Below are positions 1 through 13,000 of a stretch of 64,000 nucleotides of DNA, one piece after another. Source of the DNA: Spirometra erinaceieuropaei (lineage: Eukaryota > Platyhelminthes > Cestoda > Diphyllobothriidea > Diphyllobothriidae). Position 1 is the stretch's first letter. Each line of letters opens with the position of its first letter. The notes beneath the pieces were generated by a model. That model had not been told where the DNA came from. It ran no database searches and worked only from the letters and a program-made list of their open reading frames with translations. The DNA lies in NCBI GenBank assembly GCA_902702965.1, contig CACRXP010000150.1, forward strand, positions 62,945-126,944. Direction: 5' to 3'. The translations under genes were made by a program, and so were the position numbers.

Positions 1-717
1 AAATTATGACTGACAGCCTGACACCTGAAGTAGCAGTATTAGATCCCGAGTATCGCACGCATAGTGCGATTTCCATGCGTTACAACCTGAGGCAGTGGAT
101 CTGACGAGGTTGAGATATTTCCGAAAACCAAAAGAACCCGGCTCTATATGGTCAAGCTCATCAAAACCGCTGTCATGATAACAACCTCGGCGTCGTGACA
201 GAAGACCGGGCATAAAGAGGTGACCTTTGAAGCGAAAAACGAACGGGGGATGTAGACGATAACATGTTTTCGAATGACGCCGTGCGGAAAGGTTGCTGTC
301 TGCCTAGCTGTTGAACTATCAGATACTCCCCTAATCACATATGAAGTTGAGATAAACCCCCTTCTCTGTTGCATAACAGTTCGAGATAGTCTGGGCGAAC
401 AAGACCCATGTTCGCGGGCATCTCCTACGGCATTTAAACTGACCAGTATGGCTGAGGAAGGAATTTTGGCTGACTGTCTGAGTATATACTTCTTTCGAAG
501 AAGCGGTAAGAGGCTTCTGTAAACACCAACACGCTGCACACGATTGCTCCCGCTCGATGCTTGCAAACATCAGCAATCGCATGTGCTTGGTTGGAATTCG
601 AACAGTGTACTAATCGCATAACGGAAAAAACACCTCAAGTCGTGGCAGAACCCGTCTGCAGTCTTCAGACTACACTCCCCAATGAGTAACTTACGCCTTG
701 GCAGGGCACGCGGATCA
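1..717. other. 3' flank of STAM, no recognised gene
   Basis: This probably includes the STAM 3' untranslated region. I saw no convincing AATAAA on the minus strand here, and the short open frames have no family features. Confidence 0.5.
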
Positions 718-1034
718 TTAGGCCATATTGACTGGGGGATTTTCCGCAGCGGCGGCGGAGGCGGTGACATTGCTCTGGTTGGTTCCCGTGACACCCTGGT
801 AGGACATCGGAGGCAGCTGTTGTTGTTGCTGCTGCTGCTGCTGCTGCTGGGGCGGCTGTAACTGGCCATAGGCATTCAGCTGCATCGGGCCCTGAGCATA
901 CATTGGCTGCCCAGCGGTAACGGGATAACCACCGACGGGAGCTCCAGTGACGGGATAACCAACCGGAACAGCTGCCGCTGGTGGTGGTGCCGCACCTGCC
1001 GGGTACTGCATTGGGACGTAGCCAGCGGGGGGGC
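718..1034 (-). CDS. STAM: STAM coding exon 9 (C-terminus)
   Basis: It encodes a low-complexity tail (GPPAGYVPMQYPAG, GYPVTGAPVGGYPVTAGQPM, an 11-Gln run, ending PPVNMA). The acceptor CAACTCAG is followed by GC, completing the Gly codon split with exon 8. Tyr/Gln-rich tails are usual in STAM and HRS. The stop codon is at 718-720. Confidence 0.87.
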
Positions 1035-4000
1035 CTGAGTTGTGCAAACAGAGGCATAGGGAAGGTGGCGTTTTTAGGGTCCCTTGTAAAGGGGTTGGCA
1101 TTGTTCAAATAGATAACATCAAAAACACGGTCATAATCCCCTTGCAAAATAGCAATGTGCAGAACAGGCTCAAGTTCTGTCTCAGTTTACTTGAAAAATC
1201 AGGTGCAACAGTTGCAAACACACACTGAGGTAACGAGGAGGGTTACGGCCTCCTGCGCTGGAGGATGTAGCGGCGGCGGCGGCGGCGGTGGTGGTGGTGG
1301 TGGTGGTCACCTGTGAAGGCAGCCAAGGAATGCACAACCCGCTTTATGGGTGGCATTTGTTTGAAAGAGGTGGAAAACTATTCAAAGAATTAGCCAGGGT
1401 GAAGCTCGCAGCAAAAGTAGTTGCTTATGTTCCCTCGCTTGCAGACTAGAAGCACAAACGAGGACTCTCTGAGCCAAGGTCACCGTGTAGACCGGAACTG
1501 CTCCGAATACCGGAGAATCGAAAAGAACATCTGCGCACGCTCAGTCCCGGTAGGTCTTTTTGGGGGCATCTCACAATTTAGGCAGAATCGGATGCGATTG
1601 TGTGAACTCGCTGAAACGCATGATGCTTCTGCTAATGTTTTATTAAAGAATTTCCAAACAAGGTGATGTCGTTCTCCTAGGCAAAGCTCGAGACAAGGCC
1701 TACTGGAGCACTCTTGCAGGTGCGGAAAGTTGTAGAAGAACAGAAGACAGGGTCTTGTCATATGCCAGCCTTGAATACGAGGCGCTAGTTCTGTTAATCA
1801 TACGCTTGAAATTTCGTTTGCGTGATTTGATTGCTAGCCTTGATTGAGTTGATAGGTGTCATGAGCAAACCACCAGTATTTGTGACCCTTCGAGAGGGCA
1901 CACCAGTTAACAGAGTCGAATGCTTCTGTTAACGAGAACGTTGCCATTCCACGGCTCGCCGCATGACAGTTCGACGGTCGCAACCGACGATGCCCACCGT
2001 GTGCTCCACGGCAGGGTGAGAGCAGGCATGGCGACTTGCGTGTGAATTAGTTTATAATGAAGGTTGACCTGCGCAGCATCTACCGCACTCTCGCCTTCCC
2101 ATCTGGGCTTGGTGCCAGGACATTGTCCGGAGACGGGGGGGAGGGCGCAGGTGGCTGGCACGGCTGAGTCGGCACCTTGACGCTCCACTCCACACCCCCT
2201 GGTCCACAACAAACACCTGACCAGGAGTTTAATCAACAACAGCACAACAACGGGCCAGAGAGACGAGGATGACTGGGCAATCATGCACACGACCAGCGGG
2301 AGTGCAAGCTCATCTGCCGGCAAACGCCATGTTTTGCTGATCATGGCATAGCAGACGCACACAATGCTTATGAGTTCGCCGCATACTGACCACCCGGCCG
2401 ACCAAAAACACCCTGGCTTTTGCCCGTCCTTGCCCAGGCAAAAGCAGTTGTGGAAGATATTCGCGGCCACGTCTATTCAGTTGGCCAACCTGTATTTGGG
2501 CATTCCGCCTTGTCTCCCCATGTAGGCAGGAAGGCGACCTCGCTCCAGTCTTGTGGAGAATATCTCGTATGTCAAACACGTATAATACTTGTGTCGGATC
2601 ATCCAGAAATAACATTCAGACAACTCATGTGAACCTCAGCTGACAGTTCGCCTTCACGCCCGACTTCTTCATTGCGAAAGTGCTGGGATTTCAGCATCAA
2701 ACGGCGCGATGTGACGCAATCCTAACCATAAGGGAGCCCACCAGGGGCGGGGACACAGTTGCGCATCCAGATGTTATGTCCTCGGAAACTCAGTAAGCGT
2801 GGCAGTCGCACGCTCAGTAAGGTAATAGAAAGGCTTGCGTTCGTTTTGATGATTCTACTTACAGCTGAACTGTCCCCCAATTAATTTCAAAGAGAATAAT
2901 AGGTCTTCCCTATGTTACTAACAGCAATGACTCACTCCCGTTCCAATGCCATTTTCTGTCAGTATCCGTATCAATCGGTTTTCAGCGGTTATGCGGCCAG
3001 GAGATGCAGTGCTCAGAAGTTTGGAATCTTCAACGATTCATGCGTGCTGCACATTATCCGTCAAGCATGTGATGTCGACCGATATCCATAACATGGCCTA
3101 GGTGGCTAAACAATGATTCAGAATAGGATCAACTGCTCAGTCCTACAGGGCAGTTGAGTATGTCATCCGGCAAAAATGTGATTGAGAAAGTGGTTGGTTG
3201 CTTTACTCTATTAATATCTGATCCTGGCACTTTGATTCTCCGGGATTCCAAGAGACAGGACATGTCAAAAATTGGGTAAGGGGATGCGAATCGGCGGTAG
3301 TTGTGTCTATGTTCCAGGAATTACCCGCACTATACAGCACAAAGAGAACTCGCATACTCGACATGCTGCGCACTGGTTGCGGCCTCAGCGCGTCGGTTTC
3401 CGCGCAAATCAGAATCAGGTAATGAAACCGAAAGACCCGCGGCCACGGCAAAAAAAACGACGGGGTCGTTTATCCAATCTGGTGCATTTGCGGACAAAGC
3501 AACTACGTCGGAGAAACCGGAAGACAGCTTCGAACTCGAATGGCCGAACAGGCTGCAGTGGTGCAGAGAAATGACGCCAGCTCTCAAGTTGCAGCTCATT
3601 CGACAAGATCCGGCCACACATTGAAATTTGACGGGGCCGAAATTCTCGCAAGAGGTTAAAACCGCGTGAGTCGGGAGCTGTTTGCGTCATGGTTTACTGG
3701 CCCCCAGTCCATCAACCAGTGCAACGACTTTCTCCTTCCATACTCAGTGCGGAGACTTCGCCTAGGCAGGGTAATTAGACACGCGGGCAGTGCACAGGTG
3801 AACACTTTTCTCAACGCCAGGGTCGGTGGATCAGATTGTCGAGCAGTCATTACACCAACATCCAACGCACCTGATGAAATCGCGTCAATTAACGGCGCCA
3901 ATGTCGGCCATCAAACAGTCAGCACATCACGTGCAACGATCCTTTATGAAGGGGGGAGTCGTGAATATTCATAGGTATGCGGTAGCATGGCGACTGCATC

Positions 4001-7000
4001 CTATAAGTACACCAGCCCCTTGTGCATGAACCACCCGTATGCACTTTTGTCTCTGATGATGGGTTCGAGCAGGAATCCGAAACGTCCGGCCAATAAAGTT
4101 CTTGTCCCAGCGATCGTGTCTCCTTCAAAATCAGAATCAGTCAAGTCTGAAACACGATACGGAGGAAGTGCCCAATCCGCCCCGCCGTTAACTGGCTGTC
4201 GATAGTAAGCCTGAGAAGGTGGGGCGGGTTGCATCGAATGGGCGACGGGCGGCACCATGGAATACTGCGGCACAGCGTACTGAGGGCCACGTGGCATGGC
4301 GTCTGTTTCGCAGCTAGTTTTCGTCGTCCCACTACTCGTAGTCCATAGACTCGCGCAGTTACCCACAGTCAGGCCAAGAGCAGGCTGCTTCTTAGTGTGG
4401 TGCGTGTAGCGCCTGCTCGAAATCCCGTTCAGTTGAGGGATGGAGAACCAGGCTGTACGGTCACAAAAACAGCCGGGTCGCGACTACATCGAATTTCACA
4501 TGCAGGCGCCCTAACTTCGACGCCGGAACAGGACAGTGACATAAATCCTACGTAATCCACTGTGCCCACAAGTTATCGTCCTTGGACAGGAGAGACGAAC
4601 AATACTCACTGGTCGTGGTAGGCTCCCGTAAAGAGTGCCTAATGACCGCGCTTGTTCAGGCGGGCGATGCCAGGCAGATGAAAAACCCTCCATCGGGAGT
4701 GGAACGTGCGAATTTGCCCCCCGGAGACTGAGTGGTACAGGGCCGTATCTCTGCCAGACTTGGAGAGAATCGCCTCCCAGAAGGCCAGCTTGAAGCGCTG
4801 TCAGACATGTCATCCGATAGTAGTCAGTGGCGTGTCTGCATCATGTCACTACTTACTTGATACTTTCAACATTATTTATTGGCCGTGCATTTTAAAATTC
4901 AGTCTCGACCTGATCGACTAGGGGGAGGGGGGGGGAGGTTGGACTATCAAACCTCGTGGAGAGCATCACAGCTGACTGTAGCCAGAAGCGATAATAATCA
5001 TGCTCCAGGCGCAACCACGGTCAAATGGTGGCCAACTACTTTCCGACAAATATGTATGAGGCCATTGGGCATTGCTGTATTGTCTCCCCGATACCTCGAC
5101 GTCGCCAGCCACAACCTGATTCCGGCGAGACAACACCCCCGAAAGAAGGGTATAATTGGCGGGTTGTGTGTTAGATGACCGTGCAGTTATGTGCTGGAGG
5201 CGAGGTCGGATAAACGGATTAGGAGAATGGAGAGCAAGTAGCGCTGATAGATGGATGTCTTCCGAGCTCAAGGAACGTCTCTCACATCCTCGTGGAAGCA
5301 GCGTAAATTCGCACCTTGGTCTTCACACTACCTCCGCGCCGATTTCGTGGGTCTGCTGGGACTTGGACGACAACCGTGCACGTTCAGTTGACCAGTCAGT
5401 CGGCTGCATAGTTAACGTGCAAGTCTGGCAAAAGTTCAAAGTGGTAGGCAGGTCGAGCAGCGGTCTCCTAGTCAGGCAGTTGCCGGAAGGTCCCGCATTC
5501 GGATGGATGAGGCATGAGATGACTTGAAGCTGCGCGTGGTTTCAAAGGTAGAGCATGATGAACAGAAAAGGGGGGGGGGGAGAAGGTTGACCTACCACCG
5601 TGAAGTGGCTGCTGATAGTAGGCCTGGGAAGGTGGGGCGGGTTGCATCGAATGGGCGACGGGTGGCACCATGGAATACTGTGGTACAGGGTACTGAGGGC
5701 CGGACGGCATGGCGACCTAGGAAGTAATACCCAATCGATGAGGAAAAATGTGGTGCAAGTGGTGGTGAGAAATAACTCAATGTCAAGCAACGAATGAATA
5801 AATTTGGAGATTTGGAGTTGTGGAGAATTCGCATTGAAAGATCCAGAAGGGCAGTTGGCGAGCATACGTGTGCTTTCGGTCGAGTCTCATCGGGAACGGG
5901 GTACAAGTAAAACATGTGGGTAATACGACAGATCGGTTAAAGTTCATTTTTTCATACACTTTAGGTATGAAAATAGGGGGAGGAGGGAGGAGGCGCAGGG
6001 GAGTGCAAGTAATCAGTCGACTTTTGACCACGATAGGCGTGGGGCTTGTGCCAGGTTCTGTTTCCCCTTATATATGGGAACAGAGTACAAGCAAAGCATG
6101 TGAGTGGTAAGATGAATCGATAAGATAATTTATTTATCTCACCACCCACATGTTTGGTCTGTACCCCGTTCCCACATAAGTATACTAGTCCGACGAGAAT
6201 TTGTCGAAAGCACACTTATGCTCGCCAACTGGAGACCTCTGCTTTCTGTCAATGCAAGGGTGCCTTCGGTTCTCGATGCATCCAATGGGCGATTGGCGGC
6301 ACCATGGAAAACTGCGGAACAGAGTACATGCAAACCATTTGAGTGATAAGATGAATCGAAAGGGCAACGGGCTCATGGCTCAGTGGTTAGAGGCATGGAC
6401 TTCTAACAAAACAGGTCACGAGTTCGAGGCTCGGGTGTTCCACACTTCGGGCTTGGGTATGACTGGCTGACGACGGCTAATAAGCCAGAAATGACCATTC
6501 CAGTCTCCCTTGTCTTTGTCGGTAAGATCATTTTACCTATATCATGCGCCCCTGTGCGACTGTTGGTTGGGCTCGAGAGAGAGTCCATAAGGCACAACGG
6601 AACGAGTGAGTTCCGTAAGAACGATCGGTGAGCGCCCCCTACTATATAAGTAGTACAAATGACGAGACCCCGTCGGAAAGTCAAACAAAACTTGAAGTAG
6701 AAAGACCGTCTGATATTCAGGGGACGTGGTTTTACACTGATTTGAACACCAGAATAATATAAAGGGCCTTAAAGGAAAGTTTTCTGAGCCACACAAAATT
6801 GTCCAGTTACAGGAAACCCCCCTCCATAGTAGTAACGATTTCTGTCTTGTTGATGATAGTGAAGCCAGCCAGGGATTCGCCAACGACAAATTTCTTGTAG
6901 TTATTATGCGAGATGGCACGTCTCCTTACTAAAACAGTTCACAGGAGAATAGAAGGGTTGAAGTTCATGGAGGGCAACAATGTCGATATTTCGAAAGGCC

Positions 7001-10000
7001 TAAAACCTGACACGCGGTCTGAAGTCCTCTCACCTCTCAGTCGGGATTAACACCATGTCCGATGTTCCAATACTCAGGTACATGGAAGGGAAAAAAACTA
7101 CGTAATCTCACAAATGTAGTGTAACAGGGTCTGCTTAGATCTCAAGAAGTCTTTTGTGGGGAAAAATGTTCCCAGTTGCAGTTTACTGGTTCAAAGGGGG
7201 TGTTACACTTTAAAAACTAAAATTATCGGCCGGTGCACCAAACTACAAGATTTTTAAGTGGTCATCCCGCCAACTTTATCCACTCACGAAGAACTCTGAA
7301 ATCTCTATTCAAGACGTGGCGCAGTTCCTAAATATGGTAAAAGGCCTAGAAGTTGCAAACGACGAAATAATGATGTAACTGGACGTTATTTATCTATTGA
7401 CATCTAATCCTGCAGACTTGGCAAAAAGCTGCGCTGAGGAACTCCTCCAGGCCTGCATTACCTTTGTACAGTAGATGTGCTAACTCGTGAAATGTTAGCC
7501 GAAATCCTGAAATGAGTCTTCGGGTGGAAAAGATTACTTAAGTAGGGTTATAATATTAATCACCGTGCAGCGTAATCGTATGACATTTCAGTTACTTTAG
7601 GATGGCAGTTTTTAAACAAATCTATTTCCAACCACCTGCAAAAACAACACTCTGCAAAAGATGACTATTTAAGTAGTATAAATTTGTCTCAGAGATTTCA
7701 TATGCCCACATAAATGCAAATATATTTCATAGAAAACATAAGTAAAAGTATTCATTCCTTTACTCATTTGGTTGAATATTACGTCTTCTTAAAATTTAAT
7801 GCTTGAACAAAGGGTATAATTTGGTTTTTAAAAAGTTTCTAATTGTGAGATTTCTAACGACCGTAAAATGCCCGTTCAGAAAACATCGTGTCTGTGTACT
7901 TAATAATGTCGCTTGTAAAGTTAACGATATAACTCAAATATACTGCTGAGTTTTATGAAGTCCATATGGTCTCCTTTTAATACCATATAGAAATGTATGA
8001 TTTTCCGTACACGGAAAATATGCAGCCTGTAGTTTGGAAACCCTGAATGCAAGTGTAAAGGCAGGTCTAGTTCAAAATTATTCTGGAATTGGAAAAGTCA
8101 TTGAAAACCGAATTATACCCTTTCTTCGATCATTAACTTTGAGGAAGACGTAGGTTTCTACCAAATGAGTAAAACGATGTATATTTTTACTCATGTATTC
8201 TATGAAATATATTTGCATTTATGAGGGCCTCGAAAATCAATTAGAAAAATCTATACTATTTAAGCAGTCATTTTTGCAACATTTAATTTTGCAGGTGGCC
8301 GTAAATAGGTTCCTTCAAAAGCTGGCATCCTGAAGTAACCGAAATATCCTGGGATTATGCTGCACCGTGATTAATATTACAACCCTGTTTAAGTAATCTT
8401 TTCGAGTCGAAAACGCATTTCAGAATTTCCACTAACATTCCATGATTTAGCATGTCTACTTTACCTGCGGAGGCAATATTACCGACAACTAAAAGGCGTC
8501 CGATGTGGGTCCACCAATACCTGGTTTTTGGTGGAAGCTACAGCCCACCCCAAAGTAAATCCGAAATTGTGGCTGCGCTACGTAAATGACACATTCCCTA
8601 GTTTAAAAAGATCACTCAGAATTACTCCACAACAACCTTCATTCCAATTTTTCAGGAATGCAATTTATCTTCGAAACAGATGTAAGTGAACAACTGCTGT
8701 TCGTAGATGTACACTGCAAGATCCAGTTTATCGCAAAGATGCATGCTCGGAGGTCAACTAACATTTTGGGAGCAAACATAAAGTCTCCCACAAACTTGGC
8801 TCTGTTAAAAGCTTATCAAACCAAAATCGAATACCTTTTCAAGCTATTTTCCCAAAATGGTCATCCACTTGACTTCTTACATCAGTGTATGAGGCACCAA
8901 CAATCTAAAAAGAAAGGTATTTCTAACACCGAGGCCGTCCAGACATCAAAAGCAACCACTTGCGAGCCCTCCCATACGTGAAAATGGGCAATGGTAGGGT
9001 GAAGGACCCCACTTAAGTGTCAGCAGACTGCAAATTGTGTCATAAGGGGTTTTACCTTGGCATTCATCTGCAGGCCATTGCAGACATCACACTACCAATA
9101 ACAATTACGTCCCATGACCCCGAACCACTGCTTGAACCCTGTCATTTTTCACTTTGTTTTTCGTTTATCTTTCAATTGACGAGGTCATTTCCTTTGTCAT
9201 ACGAAGATGTACGACAAGACTTTCCGCAGAAATCCAAACAATTTTTGTTTTCTTACTGTCTGGCATGCTCTCCCACCCATAAAACCCCCCATTACCGCCA
9301 TCCCCGCATGGCACGATCCACAGTTAAGGGGGAGCCTTCACCTTACCGTTGCCTAAAAATTGGTCTGGACTTTCCACAAGACCACTGAAAGACATCAGGC
9401 ACAGGTAGCACACCAATCGGCAACTACCTTGCGTACACTGCTTACATACCCTAAGGACTGGGTTGGCTACCTCGATAGGAAAGGTGTTGTCTAAAAATCC
9501 CATGTGCCACTTGTGATGCCGCCTATTGCGGCCACGCTGGAAAATCTGTCCCAGCTCGAATAAGCGAAAATCAGTTGGCAAAGCCAGACCATCTATCTCA
9601 AGTGGTCATGTACACACACCGGGGACCAGGCACAAATCTGTGTGAGGACACTCTCATTGTTGGCACTTGTTCAATAAGACCGCGAATTCCTGAGGCAATG
9701 CACTCGGATGAGGCATACACCAATCTGCACAAAGTCTTTAAAGACAGATTTAAACGAGCACAACCAATCCCGGTGAGATCATGAGATATGATTAACGCGT
9801 ATTGGTCTAGGCTCCGGTCAGCCACAGGTTCGTTTGTTAGACACGCGTAAATAGTTAAATGATTTGTACATGACCCATATGTCTGACGGCGAGCTGGGGA
9901 ACCAGTCTCGAAGATTTAGACAATGAAATCTGTTTTCCTGCCTAAAGAGCTAATCTATTTCTAAACAAACTGAGAGGGAGACAGAGAGCGTACCGTTGGA

Positions 10001-13000
10001 GGTGCTTAGTCTTAGAAAGCCCAAGCCTTCGGGCCGTATCAAACTTCTGTTATGTGATCAAACCACATAGTCTCCTCTTAAAAGACTCCGAAAAGCTTGG
10101 TTACGGACACTGATAGGAAAATCGGCAGAAAGCGCGGCATCGACAATGACTATATTATGCCTCTCGCCTAGACAGAATACACAGGTACAGGCATTCGTAG
10201 TTTAATGAAAGAGAACATGCATTTGAGCCCATTCAATTTTTAGATTTATTTATTCGAAGTCGAATAGGGGTAGGCGGTGTTTTACTCATAGGAGACCATT
10301 AAACTAAGCTGCAAAAAGCAACAAGACAAACTGAAATGTCGTGAGGCCTGATCTGCAGGAGAAGTTCTACTTTATCACGATGGGACAATTTAAAAGTTCA
10401 TAATACTAGATACTACAAAAAATTAGTCCTATGGGAAATTATCAGGGCGGAGGAAAAACATCCCCTTTCTGGTGCTTTTTAGCTTTATACACTACATATG
10501 TAGAAGCTCCAATAATCAAGCGCCTCTTGGACTGAAAGCTCGAGTTACTACCCGATATACTAGAAGGAATTTCGGTGCCATTTCAAGGATGACATTGACG
10601 GGCTTATGAATGCGTCTTTGCAGCAGTACCTTAAGTCGCCAGTAAAGTGCAAGCGCCTGCCAGCTTTTCAGCTTACGAGAACGTAAACAAAAATGAAAGC
10701 CCTAAAATTCCACCCTTTGACAGACCAACACCACAGTAGCAATAAGCACAGCATAAAAATCCGATAGCTTCAACTTCTGTGCTGAATGAGGGGAAACAAA
10801 ATGTCCCAATCACGGAATAGGTTTAGTATGAAGGAACTACTAAAAGCTGAGAAAAACCCAACCCGCAAACCTGGCATAGAGTTGATACATCACAAGGACG
10901 AATGGAATAGCATTAAGGCAACAGACCTGATAGGGCGAAGCCATCGATTGTGGTGTCCCGTACGGTTTCTGTGGCAAGTAGGCACCATACGTAGAAGCCT
11001 GCGGCTGTTGTAGTGGCGCGGGTGCTCGCGACATGAGGTCGTGGTACTGTTGCATTGCTTCCACCAGCTTCTTTTCCAGGTCACTCACATCGCTGATACG
11101 CAAATCTACCTCCTGCATTTCCCGATCAATTAAAGGTTCCATAGCACGACAGCGAGCCTCCATGTGCGGCAGTTCCGGTGGATCAGGGCGCAGCACGCCT
11201 GTGGAGTCCGCGTCATTAAGCATTTGCAGACAGTTGGCCAAAAGTTGAGCATCGATAGTAACGGGTTTTTCGGCTGTCCCGTCAGGCGCTGCCGACGCTC
11301 CAGCATTCGTGCCCTTCTGTTCTGCCCCTTCTGATTGGCCAGGGGTAGCCTTGGCTTCGTCAAGGTCACGTGTGACAAATTGGGCGGGGAAGAGGCCCTC
11401 ACCACGATGATTTCGACCCCGCCACCAGTTGACGTCAGAGGTATCAAGGAGAAGGATTATCTCGCCCGCCTTGAAGGTCAATTCATTGTCCTCTGCGGCC
11501 TCGAAATCGAATAAGGCGCGAACTTTGCCGAGTTCGACGTTTGGACCTTTCGAGTCGGCGGCCGGTGCGTTTATAGTGGGGTAAGGATTATCGACACGAG
11601 TAGAGGAGAGATTAGAGTCCATCACTGTATTTCCGCCGGGTGGTTTACCGCCAGTCTCAGAGAGCGATAGAGCAATGGCTACAAGAAGGCAAAAGAGCAA
11701 CAAGAGCAAACTAAATAACAATCAGCACAGCAAACACTACTTAAATACCATTTACTAATGACTGTGAACAAGTAACTATGCCACCCTATGCCGAGCGTGA
11801 CTTGGCGAGTTAAACCACGCGTTACAATGTTCTTATCTTGTCTCACGAGGCCGGGGACGTTTTGCAATTAGCAGGGGATTATTTCATAAGAATAAGTAGA
11901 TATAGCGAAAAAAACAACTAATAATACTTTAGCATTCCAATCGCAACATCAACTGGTGCGGCACCTTGGAACGTTATGGGCTCAGTCCTAGAACTGACAT
12001 GAATATTTGGGTCAAAATCTATCAGCTTCAGCATTCAAGAACTGCCAACAGGCAGTTAGTTGTACAGAATATTATATGATTTGTCATATTGACAGCATAT
12101 ATAGGCTAAAAGCCCGGACATGTGCTTCGCCGATATTCTGTCGCGGTATGAAGCACATGAGAGGGGTTCGGGTTCTCAGTAAGCCTCTCAGCGTTCTCCC
12201 ACGTGCTTTTTGGTAGACACCCTAGTTGCAAAATTCGGGCTTTTTAGTCTTTGAAAGTAATGCTAAAACTAAAGCTGAAATTTCAGACTTGAGTATTTAC
12301 AGAATGCACACAGGGAATGCATGGGGACCCACTGATTACCCCGACCCCTTGCAACCGTCATGCAGCGCCAGAATATAGGCGAAACATGTGCCTGGGCTTT
12401 TAGTTAGTACGTGTGCTGTATGGTAAATCATGCAACATGTGCACATCAAATAATAAAACAAACTGGACCATAACCCTCAAAGCCACCTACAAGGTGGGGT
12501 TTGCCTCCATTCTGTATTAAATTCTTTGGTAAAACGTACAAAGGCACGAATACAAGGTCAAGAGGCCATAGTCCTTAATCCCGAAACCGGTTTTAAGATA
12601 CGATGAAAGAAGGACGGAAATAAACAATTAACTTGAAATGACCTTCGTTTTCCCGTGACCCAGTTCGGTAAGAAAAAGACGTGTAGTCGGTAACTATTCG
12701 GTTGTCCCGGTTAACGTATGTTAAGTTTCTATACGATTCCTGGCATGTCACCGTTGTACTGGAGAATATAGGATTTATAAAGCCTCGTCGGCATATTTAA
12801 GCGCAATGGTCATTGCGGACGTCGTAAGCACGGTCGTCAGAGACGGATGGTCATTTAAGTGGGTAGACCTTAAATATGGTTGACGCCTTTGCACATATGA
12901 GACAGTGGTGTTCGTGGAGAACGAGGTACTTAGCAGCCAGATATTTGTAGGCAATGAATCGACAGAATAAGTAGTGGCAGACATGTACCTTTCGCCAAGT

